Below, piece after piece: positions 1 through 8,706 of a DNA stretch of 43,649 bases. This stretch comes from JADLEX01 sp964586775. Its GTDB lineage: Bacteria > Lernaellota > Lernaellaia > JACKCT01. The DNA lies in the NCBI GenBank assembly GCA_964586775.1, contig CAZPJD010000068.1, positions 1 to 43,649 of the forward strand, written 5' to 3'. Within the stretch, counting starts at the first letter, position 1; each line of letters starts with the position of its first letter. Under the pieces are notes generated by a model that was not told where the DNA came from, did no database searches, and saw only the letters and a list, made by a program, of their open reading frames with translations. A program made the translations under genes and the position numbers.

Positions 1-347
1 CCATCGCGGCGGGCGCCACCTTCGTCGCGCGCACCACGGCGTATCACGTCACGCAGATGGACAAGATCTTCGCCCAGGCGCTCGCGCACAAAGGCTTCTC
101 GGTGGTCGACGTCATGTGCGACTGCTGGACGGCCTACGGACGGCGCAATTCGTTCAAGAGCCAGGTGGACATGCTCGAGCGCTACAAGGACAACACGGTG
201 CGCCTGGAGAAGTGGAACAAGATGACCGAGGAAGAGCGCGCGGGCAAAACCCCCATCGGCGTGTTCCTCGACATCCAGCGTCCCGAATACTGCGAAGAGC
301 AGCACAAGGTCATCGAACGCGCGATGTCCGCGCCGTCCAACCACTGA
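1..347 (+). CDS. 2-oxoacid:ferredoxin oxidoreductase, beta subunit (C-terminal part)
   Basis: This is the 3' end of a gene that starts before the window; the frame is open from base 3 and ends with TGA at 345-347. About 114 residues are visible. The sequence (AAGATFVARTTAYHVTQM, then DVMCDCWTAYGRRN and a tail with TPIGVFLDIQRPEYCEEQ) matches the end of the thiamine-diphosphate beta subunit of 2-oxoglutarate/2-oxoacid:ferredoxin oxidoreductases, where the segment after the TPP domain carries the YGRRN-type motif. The enzyme oxidatively decarboxylates a 2-oxoacid to acyl-CoA and reduces ferredoxin. The gamma subunit follows 34 bases downstream, which supports the call. Substrate (2-oxoglutarate versus another 2-oxoacid) is inferred from the overall look and is not proven. 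Confidence 0.85.
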   Translation, partial: IAAGATFVARTTAYHVTQMDKIFAQALAHKGFSVVDVMCDCWTAYGRRNSFKSQVDMLERYKDNTVRLEKWNKMTEEERAGKTPIGVFLDIQRPEYCEEQHKVIERAMSAPSNH

Positions 348-381
348 CATCCCCCCGGCGGGTTTTTTTCGGAGTCCTGAC

Positions 382-957
382 ATGGCGATCATTGGGAACG
401 GCGAAGTGGGAATTCGGCTCGCGGGAACCGGCGGGCAGGGCATGATTCTGGCGGGCATCATCCTCGCCGAAGCGGCGATCATGTATGACGCCAAGAACGC
501 CGTACAGTCGCAGAGCTACGGTCCCGAGGCGCGCGGAGGCTCGTCGAAGGCCGAGGTCATCATCGCCGAGGGCGAGATCGACTACCCCAAGGTCGAGGAG
601 CCGCACGTGCTTCTCGCCATGAGCCAGGAGTCGATGGACAAGTACGCCGACGATTTGCAGAAAAACGGCATCCTCATCGTCGACAGCTTTTTCGTGAAGA
701 ACGTCCCCGAGGGACCATGGCACAAGTTCGAGATCCCCTTCACGCAGATCGCCCGCGAGGAGTTGGGCCGCGTGGTGGTCGCGAACATGGTCGCCATCGG
801 CGCGCTGGTCGGGCTGACCGAGGTGGTGACGCGCACGGCGCTCGAGCAGGCCGCGCTGCGCCATGTGCCCAAGGCCACGACCGAACTGAATCGCCGCGCC
901 CTCGCGGTGGGATATCGCGAGGCCACCGCGGCTCTCGTCGATCATCCGATGTTGTAA
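382..957 (+). CDS. 2-oxoacid:ferredoxin oxidoreductase, gamma subunit
   Basis: The 191-residue product has the gamma-subunit signature near its N-terminus (RLAGTGGQGMILAG, about residues 12-25), followed by QSQSYGPEARGGSSKAEV, typical of the KorC/PorC domain that couples the beta subunit to the rest of the complex. Length is normal for a free-standing gamma subunit. The ATG lies after a GGAG ribosome-binding sequence about eight bases upstream. With the preceding beta subunit it forms the distal end of an operon whose alpha subunit and ferredoxin would lie to the left of the window. A strong intrinsic terminator follows at 994-1028. The catalytic role is ferredoxin-linked acyl-CoA formation in the cytoplasm; the exact 2-oxoacid is not determined. 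Confidence 0.88.
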   Translation: MAIIGNGEVGIRLAGTGGQGMILAGIILAEAAIMYDAKNAVQSQSYGPEARGGSSKAEVIIAEGEIDYPKVEEPHVLLAMSQESMDKYADDLQKNGILIVDSFFVKNVPEGPWHKFEIPFTQIAREELGRVVVANMVAIGALVGLTEVVTRTALEQAALRHVPKATTELNRRALAVGYREATAALVDHPML

Positions 958-993
958 AGAACGCGGTCGACTCGAATCCCCGCAAGATCATGT

Positions 994-1028
994 GGCACAG
1001 CCACGCCGCTGCGTGGCTGTGCCTTTTT
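994..1028 (+). terminator. Rho-independent terminator after the oxidoreductase operon
   Basis: A perfect 13-bp stem (GGCACAGCCACGC, loop CGCT, GCGTGGCTGTGCC) is followed at once by TTTTT. It lies 37 bases after the gamma-subunit stop codon. Its presence rules out the longer upstream start (992) for the next gene. Confidence 0.9.
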
Positions 1029-1081
1029 CGCCTTCGCGATCGTCCCGCGACCCGGTGACAATCGCCGCTCGCGTCGCCAGA

Positions 1082-1963
1082 ATGCGCCGCGAAATGTCCT
1101 GCTCCCGCAAGTCTTTCATCGCACTCGTTGTCGTGCTCGCGGCGGCCTGCTCGCGTCATTCCGCGACGACCGAATCGCCGACGGAGACGCCGACACCCAA
1201 GGCCGCCTCGCTGGGGCCGTCGCCGTGCCCGCCCGATATGGCGTACGTTCCCGGCGGAGCCGTCGATGTCGTGTACGACGGCGAGCGCTGGGGCGGACGC
1301 AAGGTCGAGGTCGTGACCGTTGCGCCGTTCTGCGTCGATCGCTGGGAGGCATCACACCCCGATGCCACGGCGACCTCGCAAAGCCCGTGGACGCAGGAAA
1401 CGGCGCGGCCCGATCCGCCGAAGCCCGTCTCGCGCGAGGGCATTTTGCCGCTCACGCAGATCTCGCAGGAGAACGCGCGCATCGCCTGTCGCAAGGTCGA
1501 CAAGCGCCTGCCCACGCTCGCCGAATGGCAGGCCGCGTTTTCGGGAGCGGCCGCACGCGCGTGGCCGTGGGGCGACGCCTGGGCCGAGCACGGCTGCCAC
1601 GCGGCATCCACCTTTGGCGTCAAACCCACCGGGGCGTGCTGTTTCGCCGTGGTCGGCGGGCGCTCCGACGAATTCGTGTGCGACATGGTCGGCAACGTGT
1701 CGGAGTGGCTCGACGAACCTTGGGACGAGGACTGCTTCGGCGAGCTGCGCGTGATGATCGCGGGGGGCGCGTCGCACCTGACGCCAACCGCGAAGAACGA
1801 ACAGAAACCCGACGACAAGAAACCGGGCTGCTGGCTCGCGTCTCGGTACGGGCTCGACCGAACGTCGCTTCACCAGCACTTCGCGCCGACGCCGCACGTG
1901 GATGACGGGTTTCGGTGCGTGAAGGATCTGCCGCAGCCGGAAGTCGCGCCGCCCCCATCTTGA
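1082..1963 (+). CDS. Lipoprotein with FGE-sulfatase (SUMF1-like) domain
   Basis: The 293-residue product has a lipoprotein signal peptide (basic start, hydrophobic LVVVLAAA, Cys at residue 23), a short Ser/Thr/Pro-rich linker and a formylglycine-generating-enzyme/sulfatase-modifying fold. Hallmarks are PCPPDMAYVPGGAV, APFCVDRWEASHP, RLPTLAEWQAAF, WPWGDAWAEHGC, VCDMVGNVSEWLDEP and a final DDGFRCV. These fit the C-type-lectin-like SUMF1 family. Several Cys (GCHAAS, GACCFAV, CDMV) look structural for an exported protein; I see no clear evidence of the paired catalytic Cys of true FGE, so an enzymatic role is doubtful. The in-frame start at 992 would lie inside the upstream terminator, so ATG 1082 (or 1094) is preferred. 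No near neighbour explains its role. Confidence 0.8.
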   Translation: MRREMSCSRKSFIALVVVLAAACSRHSATTESPTETPTPKAASLGPSPCPPDMAYVPGGAVDVVYDGERWGGRKVEVVTVAPFCVDRWEASHPDATATSQSPWTQETARPDPPKPVSREGILPLTQISQENARIACRKVDKRLPTLAEWQAAFSGAAARAWPWGDAWAEHGCHAASTFGVKPTGACCFAVVGGRSDEFVCDMVGNVSEWLDEPWDEDCFGELRVMIAGGASHLTPTAKNEQKPDDKKPGCWLASRYGLDRTSLHQHFAPTPHVDDGFRCVKDLPQPEVAPPPS

Positions 1964-1985
1964 GGCTGGACCCGTACGAAATTTC

Positions 1986-2014
1986 TTGTCGATTCACGGC
2001 GATGGGAGTAGACT
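1986..2014 (+). promoter_or_regulatory. Probable sigma-70-type promoter for the Asp-tethered lipoprotein
   Basis: TTGTCG (1986-1991), 17-base spacer, TAGACT (2009-2014). It lies about 50 bases before the ATG at 2063, in a locally A+T-richer intergenic stretch. Hexamer matches are 4/6 each; the assignment is by eye. Confidence 0.45.
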
Positions 2015-2062
2015 GCGTTAGTTATTTGCGGATGCATTGGCCCCGGGGCGGCGAGGTTTGCG

Positions 2063-3295
2063 ATGCGATACCTCTTGGCGCTGTGCGTGCTCGCGTTCGC
2101 GATGTCGGGCACACTCGGTTGCGATTGCGGCGATGACGACGACGACAGCCCACGCGCGCCGGTCGACAACGATGCCGACGATGACACGTCCGACGACGAC
2201 ACATCCGATGACGACACGGCAGACGATGATACGTCCGACGACGATTCGGACGATGACTCGGATGACGACTCCGACGACGACTCCGACGATGACTCCGACG
2301 ACGACTCCGACGATGATTCCGATGACGACTCCGACGACGATGCTGACGATGATGCGGATGACGACGTCGACGATGATGCGGACGACGATACCGGCGACCT
2401 GACCGAGCCCACGTGCGAGGCCGACACGCCGTCCGGCAACTACCCCGGCCCGTGGGCACCGGGCGACATCGATCCGCTGTCCGTCACGATCGCGTGCACC
2501 GACGACGTCGATCCCACGCCGACGATCCACTACACGACGGATGGCTCGACGCCGCAGGCGGGCGGCGGCTCGACGACGAGCGTGACAAGCCCCGCGATCC
2601 TGCCGATCGAACGCACCACCACACTGCGTTGGTATGCGACGGACGACGCCGAGAACGAGAGCGCGTTCGGCACGCGCAACTTCGGCATCTGGCTGTGGGA
2701 AGACTTCGAGACGTACGACGCGGGGGACGAGCTCGACGCGCCGTGGTTCGTGGCGGGCGATCCGTGGGGTGGCACCATCCCCACGGTCGAGGCGCGCACG
2801 GATCCGCAGGGCGGCATGTTTCTCGAGATGATCGACGACAACGACAGCCCCGACGGCGCGCACGACACCTACGCCCTCGCCACCGCGGAGGACCCCATCC
2901 ATTGGCCCAACGAGGTGCTGATCCGTTTCGAGTGGGGGCTTTCGAACGGCGACGGGTCGCGCTTCTTCACCTACGCCGCGACCGGCGCGATCGTGTATTG
3001 GCAGGTGATCCTCGACATGAAGGACGGCGACGTACTCGCGTGGGATCAGGTGCCCGGCACGTGGGTGGACTGCGCCGATGTGGACGATGACACGTGGTAC
3101 GAGTTCGAAATCGCCTTCAACCACACCGCCGACCTGTACAGCGTGACCATCGACGGCGCGGCCACGCCCTGCGCGTCGTTGCAGGTGCTCTCGGTCGTAT
3201 CGGGACTCGACGAGGGCGTGAGCGTGGCGACCTTCGGCGACGCGGGCGTTACCGGCACCGTGATGTTCGACAATGTGCAGATCTCGCCGCCCTAA
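2063..3295 (+). CDS. Lipoprotein with Asp-rich tether, chitobiase-C-like domain and beta-sandwich domain
   Basis: The 410-residue product starts with a signal peptide ending at Cys20 (SGTLGC; an imperfect lipobox). Residues about 22-112 are almost only Asp with Thr, Ser or Ala every fourth or fifth residue. Residues about 136-200 (IHYTTDGSTPQ ... LRWYATDDAENES) look like the chitobiase/beta-hexosaminidase C-terminal fold often found as an accessory domain in surface proteins. The rest, from FEDFETYDAGDELDAPW to MFDNVQISPP, looks like a lectin/LamG-like beta-sandwich. No catalytic motif is seen, so a binding role on the cell surface is inferred. It converges with the next minus-strand gene after only 18 bases. 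Confidence 0.75.
   Translation: MRYLLALCVLAFAMSGTLGCDCGDDDDDSPRAPVDNDADDDTSDDDTSDDDTADDDTSDDDSDDDSDDDSDDDSDDDSDDDSDDDSDDDSDDDADDDADDDVDDDADDDTGDLTEPTCEADTPSGNYPGPWAPGDIDPLSVTIACTDDVDPTPTIHYTTDGSTPQAGGGSTTSVTSPAILPIERTTTLRWYATDDAENESAFGTRNFGIWLWEDFETYDAGDELDAPWFVAGDPWGGTIPTVEARTDPQGGMFLEMIDDNDSPDGAHDTYALATAEDPIHWPNEVLIRFEWGLSNGDGSRFFTYAATGAIVYWQVILDMKDGDVLAWDQVPGTWVDCADVDDDTWYEFEIAFNHTADLYSVTIDGAATPCASLQVLSVVSGLDEGVSVATFGDAGVTGTVMFDNVQISPP
2160..2397 (+). repeat. Short-period coding repeat encoding DDDx tether
   Basis: Degenerate 12- and 15-base units (GAC/GAT GAC GAC plus a TCC, ACG or GCG codon) are repeated within the lipoprotein gene at 2063. GAC and GAT alternate, so the DNA is less repetitive than the protein, which would limit but not abolish slippage. 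Confidence 0.85.
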
Positions 3296-3313
3296 CCGGC
3301 GACCTTACGCAAT

Positions 3314-5080
3314 TCAGTTCGCCGAAGACTCGATGCGCGCGGCGCGCTCGCGGTGCCGCGCCGCGGTGACGGGGAACCCTCGCCGTTCGTAGATTTCGGC
3401 GAGGCGGCGGTGCGCGTTTGCGTCGCGGGCGATGTCGTAGAGCAGGATCGACCAGCCCGCGCGTGCGTCGGGCTCGCGATCGCGCAGCCACAGCAGATCG
3501 GGCACATACTGCCCCGTGGTGAAACTCAGGCTGACGGCGAGCCAGTCGGGCACCGATTCGTCGCCTGCCGCGTCGGGATTCGGCGCGCCAAAGTACGACA
3601 CCAGCGGCTGGTAACGCACGCCGTATGCCTCGGGCGGCGCGACGCCAAACCATCCCAGCACGACGGACTTCGCGCCGACGCGCTCCATTGTTTGGCGCAG
3701 CGCGGGCAGATCCTGCCCCCAATCCACGTTGGAATCGGAGACGTAGCGCGACGCGCGTGCCGGACCGCCGGCGGCGATCGTAACGAAGCTGAGATCGCGC
3801 GGGTGGATCGCAAGGAGTTCGACGAGATTCGCCGCAATGATGAACGCGATCAGAAATGCCGGGGCGCGACGCGACCCGCCGTCCGTTGACGATTCCTCGA
3901 TCCAGCGCGCCAGCGTGATGCCGATGCCGATGAAGATCGCCGGATAGATCGGCAGCAGATAACGAACCCCGATGTTGACCTTCGAGAACACGGCGGCGAG
4001 GCCGAACACGACCGCGGGCAACGCGAACGCGGCGAGATCGGGCGGCGCGTCTTTCTCGGGGATCGAGAGATTCACTGGACGGCTCCGCGCCCTCCGCGCG
4101 TAAATCGCGAGCGCCGCGAGCGCGGCCACCGTCGTGCCCACAGGCGATTTGAGAAGCCACACGGCGGGGAAGTACCACCGCCAGCCGAATTTCGAGATTT
4201 CGCCGAACAGATACGCGCCGTGCCCGTCGTTCACGCGCGCGAGCATCATGCGAAAGCTGTCGACGATGTCGTGCGCGGGCGCGCACGCGGCGTACAGGGC
4301 GATGAGCGCGAACGCGCCAAGCCCGGCGACAAGAGCCGCCACGGCGACGGCGGCGAGGCCGCGCACGCGACCGGCGAGGAGCGCCTCGTAGGGTTCGCGC
4401 CGCGAAAAAACGGCGTCGAGCGCGAACACGAGCGTGAAACCGCTGAGCCACGGGAGCGCGGCGAACTTTGCGAGAAGCGCCGCGGCGCACGCGGCGACGA
4501 AAGCGGCGAACGCGGCGCGCGATCCGCCCGCGCGAAAGAGCGTCAGCGCCGCCGACGCGAAGACACACGCCGCCGTATAGGGCATGTCGATCGTGGCCAG
4601 CGCGCCATTCGAGATCCACACGGGGCTCGTCAGGAAGAGCGCGAATACGATCACCTGCGCGCGGTAGCCCGCGACGCGGCGCGCAACGGCCGCGGCGGCG
4701 ATCATCGCCAGTGCGGCGAGCACCCAGTTCACGGCGCGCGCGCGCGTCAACAGCGCGTCGGGATTTTCGATCGACCTGGAATAAAACGCGCCGATGGCGG
4801 CGTGGTTCGCGCAGATCGCCTCGGACCCGAACGACGCGCATTTCGACGAATCGAACGGCATGGCGAGCGAGGAGCCAAGCAGCGGCAGCGCAAGCAGATG
4901 GCGCGCGAGCGGCGGATGCACGTCGCGAAAGCCCGTGTCGCCGTCACGCAGCTCCGCGACACCGACCGCCGGGCCGACCAGTTCGTCCATCACCGGGGAT
5001 GTATCGCGCACCGATGCGGACATCAGCGCGACGAGGACGATCGCGGCGAGCGAGGGAACAAGTATGCGGGCGAAAGTCAC
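3314..5080 (-). CDS. GT-C-fold glycosyltransferase (PMT/ArnT-like), polytopic membrane protein
   Basis: The 588-residue product has many hydrophobic helices. An acidic motif follows the first helix (SPVMDELVGPAVGVAEL ... DVHPPLARHLLALPLL), the layout of protein-O-mannosyltransferase/ArnT-type enzymes that use a polyprenyl-phosphate sugar, with the catalytic Asp-Glu in the first periplasmic loop. A second conserved-looking segment is NVDWGQDLPALRQTM near residue 460. The frame is open further upstream, but GTG at 5080-5078 overlaps the preceding gene's stop as GTGA and is followed immediately by the first helix, so this start is chosen. It is the last gene of a three-gene minus-strand group. 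Sugar donor and acceptor are unknown. Confidence 0.75.
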   Translation of the reverse strand: MTFARILVPSLAAIVLVALMSASVRDTSPVMDELVGPAVGVAELRDGDTGFRDVHPPLARHLLALPLLGSSLAMPFDSSKCASFGSEAICANHAAIGAFYSRSIENPDALLTRARAVNWVLAALAMIAAAAVARRVAGYRAQVIVFALFLTSPVWISNGALATIDMPYTAACVFASAALTLFRAGGSRAAFAAFVAACAAALLAKFAALPWLSGFTLVFALDAVFSRREPYEALLAGRVRGLAAVAVAALVAGLGAFALIALYAACAPAHDIVDSFRMMLARVNDGHGAYLFGEISKFGWRWYFPAVWLLKSPVGTTVAALAALAIYARRARSRPVNLSIPEKDAPPDLAAFALPAVVFGLAAVFSKVNIGVRYLLPIYPAIFIGIGITLARWIEESSTDGGSRRAPAFLIAFIIAANLVELLAIHPRDLSFVTIAAGGPARASRYVSDSNVDWGQDLPALRQTMERVGAKSVVLGWFGVAPPEAYGVRYQPLVSYFGAPNPDAAGDESVPDWLAVSLSFTTGQYVPDLLWLRDREPDARAGWSILLYDIARDANAHRRLAEIYERRGFPVTAARHRERAARIESSAN

Positions 5081-5631
5081 TGCGGCGGCTCCGCGGCCGG
5101 TGTCGGTGTCGACGTCGTGGCGGGGGTTGGCGTCGGTGTCGCGGCCGCCGCCTCTTTCACGGCGAAAGCGCGGGCACGCCATTCGTAGAGCAACGGCTTG
5201 TTTTTCTTCGTCCCCAGATGGAAGTCGTACACCCAGCCCGAACCATCGGGCGCGCGCTCCGCGGCCCAGACCTCGACCCCCGCTCCGATGCCCGCGAAGA
5301 GCGCATCGAGGTGCGCTTCGTGGATGATGCCCTGAAACGCGAAGCCGCGCCCCGCGCGCTTGTTCGGTTCGCGGATGGCTTCGAGTTCCTTCATCATCGG
5401 CATCCGCCAACCACCGCCGCACGCCGAAAGCCGCTCCACGAACGCACGCGCCTCGTGCGCATCGGCGGGTTCATCGGGACCGAGGTGCCACGCGAGCCCC
5501 GTCCGCGTGTCGAAGATCGCGCCGCAGCCGGTCTTGGTGAACCGCGCGGGCCTCGCATCGCCCGCCCAGGCGATCGACGCGCACACCATCGCCGCGAGAC
5601 CCGGCACCGCCAGCCACGACGCGCGTCTCAT
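5077..5631 (-). CDS. Exported DUF1566 (Lcl C-terminal) domain protein
   Basis: The 184-residue product begins with a signal peptide (MRRASWLAVPGLAAMVCASIAWA). It then shows the DUF1566 pattern: TRTGLAWHLG, Cys in RLSACGGGWRMPMMKELEAI, and GSGWVYDFHLGTK near the end. In the family the 'DxxTGLxW ... WRLPTxxEL' signature marks a small exported domain related to the C-type-lectin/FGE fold and found in surface and stalk-associated proteins. The C-terminus is a Thr/Pro/Ala-rich tail. It lies 34 bases after the MXAN_5187-like gene and its TGA overlaps the GTG of the downstream glycosyltransferase, so the two are likely translationally coupled. Function in detail is unknown. Confidence 0.7.
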   Translation of the reverse strand: MRRASWLAVPGLAAMVCASIAWAGDARPARFTKTGCGAIFDTRTGLAWHLGPDEPADAHEARAFVERLSACGGGWRMPMMKELEAIREPNKRAGRGFAFQGIIHEAHLDALFAGIGAGVEVWAAERAPDGSGWVYDFHLGTKKNKPLLYEWRARAFAVKEAAAATPTPTPATTSTPTPAAEPPQ

Positions 5632-5665
5632 GATTCACTCCGATGTCGAGGAATGGGCGTCGGCG

Positions 5666-6253
5666 TCAGCCGCGCACGCCTTTGACCTTGGCCTTGCCGT
5701 CTTCGATCGAGATTTTGAACTTGATCTTGCCGCCCAGCCGGCTCTCGAGCGCGGGCACCTGCTTTTCGAGCGACTGACGGAACTTGTCGAGCGAGACCTT
5801 GCCGGCTTCCTGCGTCTTGCCGCGCGCGTCCACGTATTCGCGGTAGAGCTTCTCGACGTTCGACGCCGCCAGCGGATGATCGTCGGCCTCCAGCGCCCGC
5901 GCCAGATCGCGCACGATCTTGGCCTCGGCCGCCTGTTTCACCGCTTCGGGATCGGGCTTGTGCTCGACCTTGAAACGATGCGGCGCGTATCGTCCCTGCT
6001 CGATCTCGAGCAGCGTGCGATCCCAAAGCCGTTGATACGAATTGAACGTGGCCTGAAGGCTCTGAAAACGAAACCGCTGCGCGGTGTTTGGGATATGCGA
6101 GTTGTGCAGCTTGCCGATCACGCGCTGCAGCTCGGTGCGCATCTTTTGCGGTTCGATGCGCACCTCGCCCGTGAAATACAATTCGTATTCGTGCCGGATC
6201 TCCTTGATCTGTTTTTCGATGACGTCGAGCGCCTGGCTGATGTTGACGGTCAT
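5666..6253 (-). CDS. MXAN_5187-type C-terminal domain protein
   Basis: The 195-residue product is charged, has no signal peptide or membrane helix, and its N-terminal two thirds are strongly helical (IEKQIKEIRHEYELYFTGEVRIEPQ; YQRLWDRTLLEIEQGRYAPHRF). This EYELYF-G pattern followed by RFRFQSLQATFNSYQRLW resembles, from memory, the domain that closes MXAN_5187-type myxobacterial proteins. The C-terminal 30 residues (GGKIKFKISIEDGKAKVKGV) look like two beta strands. ATG 6253 is preceded by AGGAG about nine bases upstream. It is the first gene of the group 5666-5077-3314. Biochemical role unknown. Confidence 0.55.
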   Translation of the reverse strand: MTVNISQALDVIEKQIKEIRHEYELYFTGEVRIEPQKMRTELQRVIGKLHNSHIPNTAQRFRFQSLQATFNSYQRLWDRTLLEIEQGRYAPHRFKVEHKPDPEAVKQAAEAKIVRDLARALEADDHPLAASNVEKLYREYVDARGKTQEAGKVSLDKFRQSLEKQVPALESRLGGKIKFKISIEDGKAKVKGVRG

Positions 6254-6343
6254 CTTCGCGCGCTCCTGGAGGGCCCGGTCCTGTGAGGATTCCCTCGCAT
6301 ATTTATCCGCCGATCCCCCCGGTGTAAAGCCGCGCGCCGCACG

Positions 6344-8065
6344 TCAGCGTTCGACCTGCAAGCCCGTCACCCCGGTGGGGCGTTTCGCCCGCGGATTCGA
6401 GAAAACGAGCACGCACGGCCCGGCGGCGCAGCCATCAAGCGGCCACCGGGCGCGCAGTGGCGGTGAACCTTCCACACCGCGCGTCGCGAAAACCGCCTTG
6501 CCGTCGGCGGCGACGAGCCGCGCGATGGTTCCCGACGCGGCGTCGATCTCGAAACTCACACTCGAAGCGACGGGCAGAGGCGGCGAGATCCACGCATCGC
6601 CCTGCGCGGTCCAGCCGGGCGGCGGCGCGTCGCCGAACTCCACCGACGCGATCACCTCGACCGAAACAAGCGCGAGGCGCGGGCGCATGACCAGCGTGCC
6701 CGTCAGCGGCTCTGGCGCGTCCACCGGCCCGGCCACGCGATAACGACGCAGGATGCGGCTCGAAAACGGGTCGAAGGGCGGTTCGACATCGACGAGGATC
6801 TTCGCGAAGGAACGCGCCTCGATGCGCTCGGCCAGCGCGCGCGGCGGCATCCGCCCTGCCTTTTCCGCCTCGGCGATGAACATACCCTTGGCCAGCACCT
6901 CCCGCCCGGCGAGCCACGCATAATAGGGGTGATCCATCACGTACACGTCGCCCGGCTCGGCGCGAAGACTGGCGATGAAGGCGTCGCCCTTCGCGCGAAT
7001 TCCCGCTCCCGGCATCTGGCGGACGGGGTTTTGCCAGGTCGCGAGCATCTGCGCCGCGAGCAGCAGCGCGGCGAGCGCCGTGGGCCGCAGCGAAGCGGCG
7101 ATGAGCGCGAGCGCGAGCGCGAGGGGGATGAAGTTGTTGAGGTAGTGCCCCTGCTTGATCCACGGCAGCAGCGACGCGGGCAGCGACGCGAGCAGGAAGA
7201 GCGGCCAAACAAGACGCGCACCGCTCGGGGCGTTGTCGGAATCGGTGGCGCCTCGACTTGCGAAAGCCGCCGCAAGGGCCGCGAGCGCGAAAAACCCCAA
7301 CGCGTGCGCGAGTCCCCAGGGTTCGAGCAGGCGCTCGGGATGGATCGGGTGCGAGCGCGGCGCGACCAGAGTGAAGAAGACGAATTGACCGTCGCTCGCG
7401 GCGTTCAGCCATGCGCCGATCGCGAGTGTCGCCCCGCCGATCATTGCGCCCAGCGCCACGCCGCGCAGCGGCGCGCGAAGGAAAACCGCGAGGCAAGCCG
7501 CCGCCGCGAAGAACACGGTGACCTGCTTGGTGAAGATCGCCGCGACGAGCAGCGCGGCGGCGACGGCGAGTCGGCGCGGCGTCATGCCGCCGTCGACGAC
7601 CACGAACGCCCCGGCGACGCACGCGAGAAAAAGCATGTCCACGCGGGCGAGGTCGAACCACCATCCCGACGCCGGGTAGAACGAAAGAAACGCGCCCGCG
7701 CAGGCGATCGCCCAGGGCCACCGGGCGCGGCGGCGCGCGAGGCCGGCGATCAGGGTCGCGATGACGAGCGTCGAGAGGATCGACACCCCGCGGCACGCCG
7801 CAAGCGTCTTGCCGATGACCGCGACGGCCCCCGCCCCCGCGACGTAGAAGAATGGCGTGTAGAGCACGGGGACGTACGTCGCGTCGGTATCGGGATTCGG
7901 GTAGATCGGCCTGCCGTCGAGCACGCGCAGCGACGCGAGAAAGACGTCGCCTTCCTGAAACTCGATTTCGTAAGGATACGCGACGCGCGAGGCTGCGACG
8001 ACGGCGAACACGATCGCCGCGCAAACGCCCAGCGACGCCGCCGCAATCACAACAAATTTCTTCAC
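6344..8065 (-). CDS. Polytopic membrane protein, probable GT-C glycosyltransferase-like
   Basis: From the proposed GTG start the product is 573 residues with around ten hydrophobic helices. The first external loop carries acidic residues (YEIEFQEGDVFLASLRVLDG) and is followed by PVLYTPFFYV, a common look in DUF2029/GT-C-like polytopic proteins. Later segments include WWFDLARVDMLFLA and WIKQGHYLNNFIPL. The soluble C-terminal 150 residues (DVYVMDHPYYAWLAGREV onwards) end with a beta-rich domain. The frame is open back to an ATG at 8191, but the extra 42 residues are polar and unlike a membrane-protein start; GTG 8065 directly precedes the first helix (VKKFVVIAAAS). Neither start has a strong ribosome-binding sequence. 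Substrate unknown. Confidence 0.65.
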   Translation of the reverse strand: MKKFVVIAAASLGVCAAIVFAVVAASRVAYPYEIEFQEGDVFLASLRVLDGRPIYPNPDTDATYVPVLYTPFFYVAGAGAVAVIGKTLAACRGVSILSTLVIATLIAGLARRRARWPWAIACAGAFLSFYPASGWWFDLARVDMLFLACVAGAFVVVDGGMTPRRLAVAAALLVAAIFTKQVTVFFAAAACLAVFLRAPLRGVALGAMIGGATLAIGAWLNAASDGQFVFFTLVAPRSHPIHPERLLEPWGLAHALGFFALAALAAAFASRGATDSDNAPSGARLVWPLFLLASLPASLLPWIKQGHYLNNFIPLALALALIAASLRPTALAALLLAAQMLATWQNPVRQMPGAGIRAKGDAFIASLRAEPGDVYVMDHPYYAWLAGREVLAKGMFIAEAEKAGRMPPRALAERIEARSFAKILVDVEPPFDPFSSRILRRYRVAGPVDAPEPLTGTLVMRPRLALVSVEVIASVEFGDAPPPGWTAQGDAWISPPLPVASSVSFEIDAASGTIARLVAADGKAVFATRGVEGSPPLRARWPLDGCAAGPCVLVFSNPRAKRPTGVTGLQVER

Positions 8066-8201
8066 CCCGCCCGTCTCGTCCACGCCGTCCGTCCCTGTTT
8101 CGTCGATCCTACCGCGCGGGGCGACGATCCGCGAGCGGTGCGTGCAGGGCATGGCGCGGGCGCCGAAATCCGACCTCGAATAACCAATCATGTATTTGTC
8201 A

Positions 8202-8230
8202 TTGTCCGATTGGGCTGTTTGGCATAAAAT
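8202..8230 (+). promoter_or_regulatory. Probable sigma-70-type promoter for the 8329 gene
   Basis: TTGTCC (8202-8207), 17-base spacer, TAAAAT (8225-8230, 5/6 match). It lies in an A+T-rich island between divergent genes and would give a leader of about 90 bases before ATG 8329. Confidence 0.6.
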
Positions 8231-8328
8231 CCGTTCACTGATGACCGCGAATCGGGCGCGAAACCCGGCGTCGCGGTGTGCGAATGCGATGGAGAGCGTC
8301 GTCCGATCCGAACGAGGAGGAGGATGCG

Positions 8329-8625
8329 ATGGCGAATCTGACGAAAACGGCGGCCGGCGGCACGATCGGCTTTTTGGGCGGGATTCTGGTCGAGCACGGC
8401 ATCGAGGCGGTGTTCGGCGTGGATTTCGTGAACGGCGTCTGCGAGATCGCGGGGGCGGTGCTGGGCATGGCGATGGTCAACCGCGATCTGGTGGAGGCGG
8501 CGTATCGGCAGATTCGCCTGTCCACCGGCAAGGAGCCCGCCGAGATCAGCGTCGCGGAGTGGGACACCTTCAAAAAGGAGAATCCCGCCACCGCCCGCTA
8601 CCTGGAGCAGGCCCTGAAAATCTGA
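8329..8625 (+). CDS. Small hypothetical protein with Gly-rich hydrophobic N-terminal half
   Basis: The 98-residue product is not recognised. Residues about 8-47 are hydrophobic and Gly-rich (GGTIGFLGGILVEHGIEAVFG; EIAGAVLGMAMV), possibly two short membrane or membrane-surface helices. The rest is polar and helical, ending ATARYLEQALKI. ATG 8329 is chosen over the in-frame ATG at 8278 because GAGGAGGAGG lies five bases before it. A good promoter precedes the gene and a perfect terminator follows it, so it appears to be a monocistronic unit and is likely real. No functional inference is made. Confidence 0.7.
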   Translation: MANLTKTAAGGTIGFLGGILVEHGIEAVFGVDFVNGVCEIAGAVLGMAMVNRDLVEAAYRQIRLSTGKEPAEISVAEWDTFKKENPATARYLEQALKI

Positions 8626-8644
8626 GCCGGGGATGATTTCCACG

Positions 8645-8671
8645 GGGCGCGACGCGAGTCGCGCCCTTTTT
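8645..8671 (+). terminator. Rho-independent terminator after the 8329 gene
   Basis: Perfect 9-bp stem GGGCGCGAC / GTCGCGCCC with a GCGA (GNRA) loop, followed by TTTTT. It separates the small protein gene from the DciA-like gene. Confidence 0.88.
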
Positions 8672-8706
8672 GCGCCGCCGCGCGGATTGCGGCGGTGGGG
8701 AACTCG

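Noticed and set aside
310..945. Minus-strand open frame opposite the oxidoreductase gamma subunit
   Set aside because: The plus strand encodes a clear gamma-subunit domain with a ribosome-binding site.
992..1081. Upstream in-frame start of the FGE-domain lipoprotein
   Set aside because: It lies inside the terminator hairpin and would place 30 polar residues before the signal peptide.
2160..2397. Possible CRISPR-like or minisatellite array
   Set aside because: The period is 12-15 bases without spacers and the repeat is explained as an Asp-rich coding tract.
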